Positions 49,566-61,247 of a stretch of DNA of 64,000 nucleotides are shown one piece after another. The stretch comes from Nevskia sp. (GTDB taxonomy: Bacteria; Pseudomonadota; Gammaproteobacteria; Nevskiales; Nevskiaceae). The translations under genes and the position numbers were made by a program. Under the pieces are notes generated by a model. It had not been told where the DNA came from, did no database searches, and was given only the letters and a program-made list of their open reading frames with translations. Numbering within the stretch: position 1 is the stretch's first letter; each line of letters opens with the position of its first letter. The DNA is taken from contig NZ_JAKFUM010000010.1 in NCBI RefSeq assembly GCF_021732705.1, positions 1-64,000 on the forward strand, in the 5' to 3' direction.

Positions 49566-49586
49566 GTCTATACAGGCTGTATAGAC
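49566..49586. promoter_or_regulatory. Perfect palindromic operator upstream of vapBC
   Basis: GTCTATACAG (49566-49575) and CTGTATAGAC (49577-49586) are perfect 10-bp inverted arms around one base. The element ends 16 bp before the vapB start on the minus strand and contains TATAC/GTATA cores that may also serve as the -10. VapBC complexes repress their own promoter by binding such repeats. Confidence 0.75.
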
Positions 49587-49621
49587 TACGCCGCCGCTCG
49601 AAACGCGACAAACCGGCGCGA

Positions 49622-50337
49622 TCAGCGGCCGGATGCGCTGCCCGTCGCTGCTGGCGCGGGGGCCGGGGCTGCACCCGCCGTCCGCTCGCGCGCCACGGCC
49701 ACCTGCGCCGCTTCCAGCAGCGGCAGCATCCGCCGCTCGACGTCCGCCAGTTCCGCGTACTGGTTCGAGCGCAGCCGCAGGTAGCGCGAGCCGTTCGCGA
49801 AGTCGGTCTGGATGGTGGCGCTGGCGTAGGTGCGCAGCAGATCGTCGTAGGCGCTCTGCTCGGCGTACAGCGCCGACAGCTTCAATACCGTGTCGATGCC
49901 GATGCGCGGCAACACCTGCGCGATCACCGCGGAGTCGTACGCGGCCCGCGAGAAGCGCACGGCGGCGCTGCGATTGCGCGCGTCGTCCGGAAAGCGGAAT
50001 TCGCCGGATTTCTCGAACACTTCGTACGCCTCGCGAAAGGCGATCGCCATGCGGTCCTGATAATCGAGCGCGGCATTGATCGCGCCGCGGTTGGCGTCGA
50101 TCTCCTGCGCCAGCGCCGCCAGCACCGACTGCGTCAGCGCCGCCTTTTCGCGATCCTCGCGCCAGTTGTCGAGGGTCAGCGCGAGCAGCACGCTGATCAC
50201 CACGAGCAGCATCTCGAACAGGCTGCGACCCAGCGCGCGCCGATGGCGGCGGCGAGGCTTCGCCGGCGGCGCGGCGGCGGCAGGCGCCGCAGGATCGCGC
50301 GTCTCGGGCGTCGCCGAATCGGCGGCCGGCGTCTCGC

Positions 50338-50341
<4 letters not shown>
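49622..50341 (-). CDS. Single-pass membrane protein of unknown function downstream of tldD
   Basis: The 239-residue protein has a Pro/Ala-rich N-terminus, a basic stretch [10 protein letters not shown] and one hydrophobic helix (about residues 40-58; [17 protein letters not shown]). It then has a helical, probably periplasmic or coiled domain starting [12 protein letters not shown] and ending in a Pro/Ala tail. I do not recognise the family; the [12 protein letters not shown] junction resembles other small uncharacterised membrane proteins. The ATG overlaps the tldD stop by ATGA, so the two are co-translated. The link to TldD function is unknown. Confidence 0.7.
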
Positions 50342-51780
<1,439 letters not shown>

Positions 51781-51858
51781 GGGGTCGGAAAGGAAAACAA
51801 TCGATCAGGATGGAGGGAGCTTGGCGACAATCGGCGGCGATGCAAGCGCAGGTCCGGC

Positions 51859-52707
51859 TCAGACGCCGATCCGGCGCTGCGACAGGTTCGGAAAGCTGGC
51901 GCGCAGCCGGTGCAGCGCCGGCACGTCGGCATCGGCGATCGCCACGCCTTCGCCGCTGTCGATGCAGGCCAGCACCTCGCCCCACGGACCGATCACGCTC
52001 GAATGGCCCCAGGTCTGGCGGCCGCCGGCATGGGTGCCGGTCTCGCCGGGCGCGATGACGTAGACCTGATTCTCGATCGCCCGTGCCCGCAGCAGGATGT
52101 CCCAGTGCGCAGCACCGGTCTTCGCGGTGAACGCGGCCGGGATGCAGAACAGCTCGGCTCCTCGCGCGGCGAGCGCGCGAAACAGCTCCGGAAAGCGCAG
52201 GTCGTAGCAGACCGACAGTCCGAGCCTGCCGGCCGGCGTGTCGATGACGGTGAAGCTGGCCGGATCGCCGGCGGCGATCGAGTTCGACTCCCGATAGCGC
52301 TCGCCCTGGGCATTGGGCACGTCGACATCGAACAGGTGGATCTTGTCGTAGCGCGCGACCTGCCGGCCGTCGGCATCGAACACGAGGCTCGCCGCCCAGA
52401 CGTGCTTCGGGTCGCCGTCGACCGCGATCGGCACCGTGCCGGCGACGATCCACAGCCGAAGCTTCTTCGCGGTGTCACTGAGAAAGCGCTGGATCGGCCC
52501 GTCGCCGAGCGGCTCGGCCACCGCCAGCTTGTCGGTCTCGCGCGCGCCCATCAGCGCGAAGTTTTCCGGCAGCGCGGCCAGCACGGCGCCAGCGGCGGCG
52601 GCCTCGGCCAGCAGGCGGCCGGCGGTTGCGAGGTTTTCGGCGACCACGGCGGTCGAATTCATCTGGATCGCGGCCACGCGGGGCAGCGGGTGCACGGGTT
52701 CAGCCAT
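51859..52707 (-). CDS. Carbon-nitrogen hydrolase (Nit-type, deaminated glutathione amidase-like)
   Basis: The 282-residue protein has the Glu-Lys-Cys triad of the nitrilase superfamily: ALPENFALMG, KIHLFDVDV and SVCYDLRFPELF. It most resembles the Nit1/YbeM group that hydrolyses deaminated glutathione, a repair step. Such a gene is regularly found between yhdP and tldD in gammaproteobacteria. The ATG at 52707 overlaps the yhdP stop by 8 nt, so it is in the same transcript. Confidence 0.9.
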   Translation of the reverse strand: MAEPVHPLPRVAAIQMNSTAVVAENLATAGRLLAEAAAAGAVLAALPENFALMGARETDKLAVAEPLGDGPIQRFLSDTAKKLRLWIVAGTVPIAVDGDPKHVWAASLVFDADGRQVARYDKIHLFDVDVPNAQGERYRESNSIAAGDPASFTVIDTPAGRLGLSVCYDLRFPELFRALAARGAELFCIPAAFTAKTGAAHWDILLRARAIENQVYVIAPGETGTHAGGRQTWGHSSVIGPWGEVLACIDSGEGVAIADADVPALHRLRASFPNLSQRRIGV

Positions 52708-55700
52708 GGTTGTCGGCTCCAACGGTTTCCGGGGCAGCGGCGGGATGCTGGTCATCCGCGCCCTTGTTGACGATGGGATCGTCCCAGCTGCCGGTGACAC
52801 GGTAGCTGAACTTGCCGAGCTGGTTGAACGGCTTGTCGAACAGCTGCTGCGCGACCAGCAGGATGCCGCCGGCAATCGGCCCGCCCAGCAGGGTGGCGCC
52901 GACCGTGACGCCGGTCGACAGGTCCGGGTAGACGGTGACTTTCTGATCGTAGTCGCGCGCCGCCAGCCCGATGCGGCCGCGCATCTCGACCTTCAGCGAC
53001 GGCCCGTCGATCTTCAGGTTGTCGGTCACGGCATTGCCATCGGCCAGCTTGAACCGGCCCTTGAGCTGGTCGAAGCCGAGCCCGTCGGCGACGACATCGC
53101 GGAAATCGAACAGCAACCGGCGCGGCAGCGCGTACAGGTTGACGAGGCCGAGCACGCGGCCGGCACCCGGCTCCACCGCCTTCAGCGAACCGTTGTCGAC
53201 CGCAACCTCGATGTCGCCGGTCGCCTGCGACAGTTCCAGCCCGGCCGGCACCCGCGGCCAGACCAGCGCGCCGGAGAACATCGCGCGCTCGGCGCTGAGG
53301 TTCGGCGCGTAGCCGAACACGCGCAGCACGTCGCCGATCGCGTCCGATTCGACCTCGAAGCGCAGGTCGGCGCTCGAGCCGTCGATGCCGGCTTCGCGGC
53401 TGCGCAGCCAGAAGCCGCTGGCCTTCGCGGTCAGATGGCCGCCATCGAGCCGCAGCGTGTCGATGCGCTGGCCGTCGGTGACGCGCGACGTCACCGCCGC
53501 GAGCTGGCCAAGCGCGACATCGCCGACCGTGAGCTGCGCGACCTGCAGGTCGAGCGTCGGCACCCGCTGCGGTCGCAGCGGCGCGTCCGCCGGGGTTTCG
53601 GGCGCGGCACCCGGCGCCGGCGGTGGCAGCGGCGTCAGCGCCGCGAGCGCCAGCGCCTCGAGCCGCGCGGTGACGCGGCCACTGTCGGCCGGCTGCCAGT
53701 CGACCGTGCCGCTGGCCGCCCCCGTCGCCCGCACGGTGATGCCGTCGCCATTCGGCAGCGCGACGAGATGCGTCGGCCCCAGGGTCCAGCGACGCAGGCC
53801 GACCTGTGCGGCGTGGACATCGGCACTGGCGAAGCGCAGCGCCGGGTTGCCGAGGCTGCCGGTACCGCCGAGGAAACCGATCCACGCGCCGAGATCGAGA
53901 AACGCCGGCGCGCCGATCAGCACCACGCCGTCGCCGTTGGCCTGCGGCATGTCGCCCGGCCCCAGCCGCACTTCGACGCCGCGCGTCTGTGCCGCGCCAC
54001 CATCGGCGGGCGGCAGCATCCGCAGGCCCACCTTCAGTTCATCGCCGGCCGTGATCCGCAACCGGGTCGCGTTCGCGGCCGGATCGCCGGCCAGTTCGAT
54101 CGCGACCGGCAGTGCGGCGTCGGCGGCCTTGGTCAGCGGTCGCGGCAGGGTCGAGGTCACGCCGCGCAGCGCGCTGGCGAGACTGAGACGGCCGTTGTCC
54201 GGCCCGCCGAGCGGCAGCCGCAAGGTCATCGCGGTGCTGCCGCTGAGTCCGCCGCGCAGCCACGCGGGGATGAACGCGGCCGACAGCCCGTCGTCGCGGC
54301 CGGGCTCGACCGTCAGCCGGCCGCTCAGGATCGGGTCCGGCGCGCCGGGCTCCGGCGCGATGCGGGCTTCGATCGGGGTGTCGAACAGGGTCGCCGTGAG
54401 CTTGTCGGCGCTGATCGACTTGCCGAACTGCAGCCGGCCGGTGACCGCGCGCAGCGGTTCGGCAAGGCCGCGGACGGTCATGGTCGCGCCCGCGACATCG
54501 ACCGTGCCGCTGGCCTCGACCGGCGGCTGCGGGATGTGCAGCGGCACGCGCAGGCTCAGCTCGGCGCTGGCCGGGCCGCTGGCCTCGGTGCGCGCCAGCA
54601 GGCCCGACAGCCGCGTGCGCAGCGGCGAGTCGCGGAACAGCCGGTAGAAGTCCGCGGCATCGCCGGCAATGCGGCCGTCGAGCTTCAGATCGGCCTCGAA
54701 GAAGTTGGCGATGTCGGCGCGCAGCCGCTCGATGCGGGCGCCGCTGACGGTGCCGTCGCTGGCCGCGATGTCGAGCCCGCCATCGTGGAAATCGAGCTGG
54801 GCCGTGAGGTTCTCGGCCACCGGCCAGTCGCGCGCGAATTCCAGTGCTGCCCCGGTCACGTTCAGGCGCAGCTGCCACGGGATCGTCGGGTGGTTGTCGG
54901 CATCGCGCGGCGTCATCGGCGCATGGATCGTCAGTTCGCCGGAGGTCACCCGCGCCTCCTTCAGCGCCCGCGTCAGCCAGGCGCGGGTGTTGACGCCCCA
55001 GGTCTTTGGCATGTACGGCTTGAGCGCGGCGGCGTCCTGCGAGCGCAGGTCCAGCCGCAGGTCGAGATCGGGCACCTGCCCGTCATGCAGGGTCACGCCG
55101 AGTTCGCCGCCGACTTCGCTGCCGCCGAGCCGCATGTCGAGCGCCGGCGAATCGATGCGCCAGCCGTCATCGCGCCGGGCCCAGCGCACGCTGCCGCGCA
55201 GCGAGCTGATCGGCACCGGCACCTCGAACACCTTCGGCAGCCGCAGTTCGAGCGCGGCATCGGCCAGATCGATCGACCCACCGTCGCGGGTGGCTTCGAC
55301 CGTGCCGGTCAGCCCGGCGAAGCCCGGCTCCTCGTCGCTGCCGCTGACGCCGACGCCGACCAGCGACGCGCGCACCGCAACCGGCTGCGGACCTTCATCG
55401 GCGATGCGCGGCGCAATCGTCAGCAGCAGGTTTTCGAGATCGCCCTGCACGTCGCGCAGCCGCGCCAGCGGCTTCGGCAGGTCGCGCCAAGTGCTGAGCC
55501 ACGGCGCCAGATCGTCGAGCCGCAGGCGATGCGCGGTGAGCTGCCGCGCGCCGCCCGGCATCTGCTGCAGCGCAAGCTCGCCGGAGGTCCACGGGCCGCG
55601 CGTGCCGGTCCACGCGGCATTCGGCACGCGCAGGGTCCAGCCACCGTCGTCATTCGGCTGGAACTGGGCATCGGCGACGATGTCGGCGAGCGCCGCCACC

Positions 55701-56560
55701 GGCGTCTGCGCCCGCGCCGCCGCCACGCGACCGACGCGCAACTGCATCGCGACGCTCGTCGAACGACCCTCGACCACGGTGCCATCGAGCACCAGCCGGC
55801 CCTCGTCGATGCTGAGCGCGGTGCCCGGCTTCAGGCTCTGCGCCAGCCACGGCCAGCCCTCGATGCGGGTGAACTCGGCGCGCCAGCGGCCGGCCAAGCG
55901 CTCCGGCTGCGCCAGGTCGCCGGTGACGGTGGCGCTGACATCGACCCGCCGCGCCAGCGCCGCCGGCGGCCGCAGCACGGCTTCGGCAACGTAGCGATCG
56001 CCGTCGTGACGCAGGCTGCCGGTCTCCAGCACGAATTCGAGCGGCGTCTTGTCGGCGAGACGGGCATCGGTCAGCGTCAGGCGGCAGTCGCGCAGGCGGA
56101 TGCGCTCCAGACGCGCGAGATCGGCCGTCAGCGATGGATGGCCGCCCGGCTTCAGCTCGAAGCCTCGCAGATGCAGCGTGCCGTCGGCATCGGCGCTGGC
56201 GAACAGCTGCACGCCGAGCGCGTCGATGGCACTGGGCACGCGCGGCCCGAACGCGAGCCGCCAGATCGAGAAACCGAGCCGCAGCCGTTCGGCTTCGAGC
56301 AGCGGCACGCCGGCGGCATCGAGCAGCGCGATGCCGCGCAGTTCGAGCGTCGGGCGGATGCCGCGCCAGGTCAGCGCCATCGAGCCGACCCGTGTGGGAT
56401 GGCCGACGGCCTTCGCGACCTGCCGCTCGAGCTCGATCCGGTACGACGGCACCGAATCGACCAGCAGCCGGAAGCCGACGCTCAGCGTTGCCGCGAACAC
56501 CGTGAACACCGCCAGCACCGTGACCAGTCGGGTCCACCAGCGCTTGCGGTTCCGCTTCAT
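52700..56560 (-). CDS. yhdP: YhdP-family AsmA-like envelope protein
   Basis: The 1286-residue protein starts with one basic-then-hydrophobic N-terminal helix (RKRWWTRLVTVLAVF) and continues as a very long beta-rich chain typical of bridge-like lipid transport proteins. Its N-terminal region SLTWRGIRPTLELRGIAL-type (here ALTWRGIRPTLELRGI) and C-terminal GLINLYALPRRL-like VNLYALPRRLLFDFRDV segments match YhdP. It spans the periplasm and helps move phospholipids to the outer membrane with TamB and YdbH. It lies between the nitrilase and rng genes as usual. Confidence 0.93.
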   Translation of the reverse strand: MKRNRKRWWTRLVTVLAVFTVFAATLSVGFRLLVDSVPSYRIELERQVAKAVGHPTRVGSMALTWRGIRPTLELRGIALLDAAGVPLLEAERLRLGFSIWRLAFGPRVPSAIDALGVQLFASADADGTLHLRGFELKPGGHPSLTADLARLERIRLRDCRLTLTDARLADKTPLEFVLETGSLRHDGDRYVAEAVLRPPAALARRVDVSATVTGDLAQPERLAGRWRAEFTRIEGWPWLAQSLKPGTALSIDEGRLVLDGTVVEGRSTSVAMQLRVGRVAAARAQTPVAALADIVADAQFQPNDDGGWTLRVPNAAWTGTRGPWTSGELALQQMPGGARQLTAHRLRLDDLAPWLSTWRDLPKPLARLRDVQGDLENLLLTIAPRIADEGPQPVAVRASLVGVGVSGSDEEPGFAGLTGTVEATRDGGSIDLADAALELRLPKVFEVPVPISSLRGSVRWARRDDGWRIDSPALDMRLGGSEVGGELGVTLHDGQVPDLDLRLDLRSQDAAALKPYMPKTWGVNTRAWLTRALKEARVTSGELTIHAPMTPRDADNHPTIPWQLRLNVTGAALEFARDWPVAENLTAQLDFHDGGLDIAASDGTVSGARIERLRADIANFFEADLKLDGRIAGDAADFYRLFRDSPLRTRLSGLLARTEASGPASAELSLRVPLHIPQPPVEASGTVDVAGATMTVRGLAEPLRAVTGRLQFGKSISADKLTATLFDTPIEARIAPEPGAPDPILSGRLTVEPGRDDGLSAAFIPAWLRGGLSGSTAMTLRLPLGGPDNGRLSLASALRGVTSTLPRPLTKAADAALPVAIELAGDPAANATRLRITAGDELKVGLRMLPPADGGAAQTRGVEVRLGPGDMPQANGDGVVLIGAPAFLDLGAWIGFLGGTGSLGNPALRFASADVHAAQVGLRRWTLGPTHLVALPNGDGITVRATGAASGTVDWQPADSGRVTARLEALALAALTPLPPPAPGAAPETPADAPLRPQRVPTLDLQVAQLTVGDVALGQLAAVTSRVTDGQRIDTLRLDGGHLTAKASGFWLRSREAGIDGSSADLRFEVESDAIGDVLRVFGYAPNLSAERAMFSGALVWPRVPAGLELSQATGDIEVAVDNGSLKAVEPGAGRVLGLVNLYALPRRLLFDFRDVVADGLGFDQLKGRFKLADGNAVTDNLKIDGPSLKVEMRGRIGLAARDYDQKVTVYPDLSTGVTVGATLLGGPIAGGILLVAQQLFDKPFNQLGKFSYRVTGSWDDPIVNKGADDQHPAAAPETVGADNHG

Positions 56561-56600
56561 CGTTCGCCGAAGGTATGCGACAGCAGGCAGGACGCTGCCG

Positions 56601-58057
<1,457 letters not shown>

Positions 58058-58061
<4 letters not shown>

Positions 58062-58660
58062 GCGGTCACGCGGCCATGGTCGATCGGCGTGCCGTGGATG
58101 CCGAATCGCGCCAGCAATTGCGCCGTCTCGTACAACGGCAGGCCGACGATGTTGGTGTAGCTGCCGTCGATGCGCCGCACCCAGCGCGCCGGATAGCCTT
58201 GGATGCCGTACGCGCCGGCCTTGTCGAGCGGATGGCCGGTGGCGGCATAGGCCTCGGCATCGGCCCGGTCGATGACGCCGAACTCGACCTGCGTCGTCAC
58301 CACCACCGTGTCCAGACGCGCACCGTCGATCACGGCCACGGCGCTGACCACGTCGTGCGCGCGGTTCGACAGCCGCATCAGCATCGCCACGGCATCGTCG
58401 GCATCGCGCGGCTTGCCGAGGATGCCGCCATCGATCGCGACGTCGGTGTCGGCGCCGAGCACCGGCAGCGGCCGCTCGGCATGGGCGGCGCCGGCGCGGG
58501 CCTTGGCGATCGCCGTTTCCTGCGCGTAATCGGCCGGCGACTGGCCGGGGCGGGGTTGTTCGACGACGTCACCGTCGACCAGCGCGTACCGCAGGCCGAG
58601 CGCCGACAGGAACTCGGCGCGGCGCGGGGATCGCGAGGCTAGATAAAGCTGGAACGACAT
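58058..58660 (-). CDS. maf: Maf-family nucleoside triphosphate pyrophosphatase (YhdE-like)
   Basis: The 200-residue protein starts LYLASRSPRRAEFLSALG, the Maf signature, and contains LGADTDVAIDG and KAGAYGIQG. These residues form the nucleotide pyrophosphatase site acting on dTTP/UTP or modified nucleotides. It precedes rng with ATGA overlap. The mreBCD genes that normally come before maf are missing here. The 278-bp gap 58661-58938 upstream shows only GC-rich inverted repeats and no gene. Confidence 0.94.
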
Positions 58661-58938
58661 GGCCGGAAGGGAAAACCATCAATTGGGCCCTATTGTCGGC
58701 GATTCGTCGTCGGGCTGGAAACCCGCCCTTCGACCGGGTGCCGGCCGCGACCGGCCGCCGCCGCGAGTGGCAGCCCGACGATCAAGCGTGGCGAGGCCGT
58801 CAGGCAGCATCAAGGCGGAAGCGGGAGGCAGCGGGGCGGCGATGGGGCCGCGGTCGCGCGCCGTGTCGGTCACCCGTAACACGATGCCGATGGGTCGTCG
58901 CCGTCGGGGGCGTATCAGTGCCGGCGATTGCGCTGGCG

Positions 58939-59661
58939 TCAGGGCGCCGGGGACGGTGCCGGCGCAGCCGGTGGTGTCGACGCCGCTGCTGCGGGCGCCG
59001 GCGCGCGCAGTTCGCGGTAGCGGTTGATGTCGCGCGCGAAATCGCTCTGGATGCGCTCGCGCTCGTGGCGGAGCCGGGTCACCGCCTCGGCCTGGCTGGC
59101 GCGGCTGGCGGTGAAGGTCGCGATCTTGTCGGCGAGCTTCGGATCGATCTCGTCGGCCGCGGGTTTCGTGGCGGCCGGCGCTGCCGGCGCTGCCGTCGCG
59201 GCCCGCTGGCGCAGTTCGTTCAGGGTCGCGCTGGCATCGGCCAGCGATTTCTCGGCGATGCGCAGGCGGGCGTCGATGGCGGCGATGCGCTCGTCGCGCG
59301 CGCGGCCGATCTCGTCGACGCTCTGGTAGGCCTGCAGCAGGTAGCGGTCGTAGGCCTCCGCCTGCTCGCGCGCGTGCTGGGCTTTCAACTGCGCTTCGAT
59401 CTCGGCGGCGGATTTCTGCGCCGGCAGCACCTTCTTCACCACGCCGCGCTGGTCGATGATCGCGCGCTGGCGGCGCGCTTCGCCGGGCGGCACGGCATCG
59501 CCACAGGCGCGCTGACCGGGATCATCGGTCCAGCATTGCAGCTTCTTGGCGTTGCCCGTCGCCGCCTGCGCGAGCACCGGCGACGGTGCGGCGGCCAGGC
59601 TCAGCGCCAGCAGCGCCAGGGCGCGGCCGAACGCTAGGCGGCAGCGTCTATGCCACGCCAT
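58939..59661 (-). CDS. Exported DUF4124-like coiled-coil protein
   Basis: The 240-residue protein has a signal peptide (hydrophobic about 11-30, ending VLAQA) and a short DUF4124-like motif (KLQCWTDDPGQRACGDAVP). A long helical region with charged heptads follows (about 95-215), ending in an Ala/Pro tail. The DUF4124 identification rests on the short CWTD...CGD motif only. It likely works in the periplasm in an unknown structural role. The start overlaps the pyrE stop by 14 bp. Confidence 0.68.
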   Translation of the reverse strand: MAWHRRCRLAFGRALALLALSLAAAPSPVLAQAATGNAKKLQCWTDDPGQRACGDAVPPGEARRQRAIIDQRGVVKKVLPAQKSAAEIEAQLKAQHAREQAEAYDRYLLQAYQSVDEIGRARDERIAAIDARLRIAEKSLADASATLNELRQRAATAAPAAPAATKPAADEIDPKLADKIATFTASRASQAEAVTRLRHERERIQSDFARDINRYRELRAPAPAAAASTPPAAPAPSPAP

Positions 59662-60295
59662 AACGCTGCTGGTAGTCGGCGATCGCCGACACCACGTCCG
59701 CCAGTCCGCCCTTGTCATGCAGGTAGCGGAGCAAGTCCTGGACCGTGACCAGCGAGATCACCGGAAGCCCTGTCTTTTCAACAAGTTCAGCGACCGCCGA
59801 GCGGCCGTTGGCGCCAACTTCCTGACGATCGAGCGCGGTGATCGCGAGCACCGGCACGGCACCGGACGCGACCAGCAGCTGGTGCGATTCGCGCAGCGCG
59901 GTGCCGGCGGTCAGCACGTCGTCGACCACCACGACCCGCTGCCCGGCGACCGGGGCTCCAACCAGCACGCCACCCTCTCCATGATCCTTCGCTTCCTTGC
60001 GGTTGTAGGCAAACGGTACATCACGCCCGGTCAGTTCGGCATGGGCGATGCTGACGGCTGCCGCCAGCGGAATGCCCTTGTAGGCCGGACCGAACAGCAG
60101 GTCGAATTCGATGCCGTGGGCCATCAGCGCTTCGGCGTAGGCGCGGCCGAGCGCGCGCAGCGAGGCACCGGACGAAATCTTGCCGAGATTGAAGAAATAC
60201 GGGCTGATCCGGCCGGATTTCAGCGTGAAGCTGCCGAACTTCAGCACTTCGGCCTTCAGGGCGAGATCGAGAAACGTGGTCTGGTACGGCTGCAT
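59648..60295 (-). CDS. pyrE: Orotate phosphoribosyltransferase
   Basis: The 215-residue protein contains SGRISPYFFNLGKISSG, FGPAYKGIPLAAAV, FAYNRKEAKDHGEGG and the PRPP loop VVVVDDVLTAGTALRES. These are diagnostic. It makes orotidine 5'-phosphate in pyrimidine synthesis. The ATG at 60295 gives the family N-terminus MQPYQTTFLDLAL. It is divergent from exonuclease III copy 2, and the 166-bp gap holds both promoters, a pairing seen in other gammaproteobacteria. Confidence 0.96.
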   Translation of the reverse strand: MQPYQTTFLDLALKAEVLKFGSFTLKSGRISPYFFNLGKISSGASLRALGRAYAEALMAHGIEFDLLFGPAYKGIPLAAAVSIAHAELTGRDVPFAYNRKEAKDHGEGGVLVGAPVAGQRVVVVDDVLTAGTALRESHQLLVASGAVPVLAITALDRQEVGANGRSAVAELVEKTGLPVISLVTVQDLLRYLHDKGGLADVVSAIADYQQRYGVA

Positions 60296-60461
60296 GCGCG
60301 GGAGATTCGAGGTCGGGCGGAAGATCAGGACATCGCGAAGTTTCGCATATGGGGCCTGAAAGCCACCTGAACGGGAACGGACGGGCGGACGTCGCCACGC
60401 GGTAGCATTTGCGCCTTCCGCCGCCGGCGCCGTGCCGGGGCCCGCCTCCGGATTCCGCTCG

Positions 60462-61247
60462 ATGCGCGTCATCTCCGCCAACACCAACGGCCTTCGTTCC
60501 GCGGCCAAGAAAGGCTTTTTCGACTGGCTGGCCACCGCCGATGCCGACTATGTCTGCATTCAGGAAACCAAGGCGCAGCCGGAAGACCTGACCGACGCGC
60601 TGTTCGCGCCGGCCGGCTATTCCGCGCACTTCCGCAGCGCGGTGAAAAAGGGCTACGCCGGGGTCGCGGTCTACGCCAGGCACGCGCCCGACGCCGTGCT
60701 CGACACGCTGGGCGCCGCCGAATTCGATGACGAGGGTCGCTACCTCGAACTGCGGCGCGGCAATCTGTCGGTGGTGTCGCTGTATCTGCCGAGCGGCTCG
60801 TCCGGCCCGGAGCGGCAGGCATCGAAGGATCGCTTTCTCGCGTTCTTCCTGCCGCGCTTGCGCGAATGGAAGGCGTCCGGCCGCGACTATGTGATCTGCG
60901 GCGACTGGAACATCGCCCATCGCAACATCGACATCAAGAACTGGCGCTCGAACCAGAAGAACTCCGGCTTCCTGCCGCACGAGCGGGCCTGGCTCGACAC
61001 CGTGTTCGGCGCCGAACCCGCCGGCCTCGGCTGGGTCGACGGCTTCCGCAGCCTGCATCCGACGATGGAAGGCGAGGCTTACAGCTGGTGGTCCAACCGC
61101 GGCAACGCCTACGCCAACAACGTCGGCTGGCGCATCGACTACCAGATCGTCACGCCGTCACTGGCGGCGAAGATCACCGCCGCCGAGGTCTACAAGGGCC
61201 AGAAGTTCTCCGACCATGCACCGGTGGTGATCGACTACGCCGACTGA
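60462..61247 (+). CDS. xthA: Exodeoxyribonuclease III, copy 2
   Basis: The 261-residue EEP-family nuclease starts RVISANTNGLRSAAKKGF, has IQETKAQPEDL, ICGDWNIAHRNIDIKNW and WRIDYQIVTP, and ends FSDHAPVVIDY. All catalytic Glu, Asp, Asn and His positions are present. It belongs to a different exonuclease III branch from the copy at 31964-32764 and is the copy beside pyrE, as in many Pseudomonas and relatives. It overlaps the convergent transporter gene by 13 bp. Confidence 0.92.
   Translation: MRVISANTNGLRSAAKKGFFDWLATADADYVCIQETKAQPEDLTDALFAPAGYSAHFRSAVKKGYAGVAVYARHAPDAVLDTLGAAEFDDEGRYLELRRGNLSVVSLYLPSGSSGPERQASKDRFLAFFLPRLREWKASGRDYVICGDWNIAHRNIDIKNWRSNQKNSGFLPHERAWLDTVFGAEPAGLGWVDGFRSLHPTMEGEAYSWWSNRGNAYANNVGWRIDYQIVTPSLAAKITAAEVYKGQKFSDHAPVVIDYAD

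Noticed and set aside
58661-58938. Possible small gene in the gap before maf
   Set aside because: Open frames there are Arg/Pro-rich with no ribosome site or motif; only GC-rich inverted repeats are seen.
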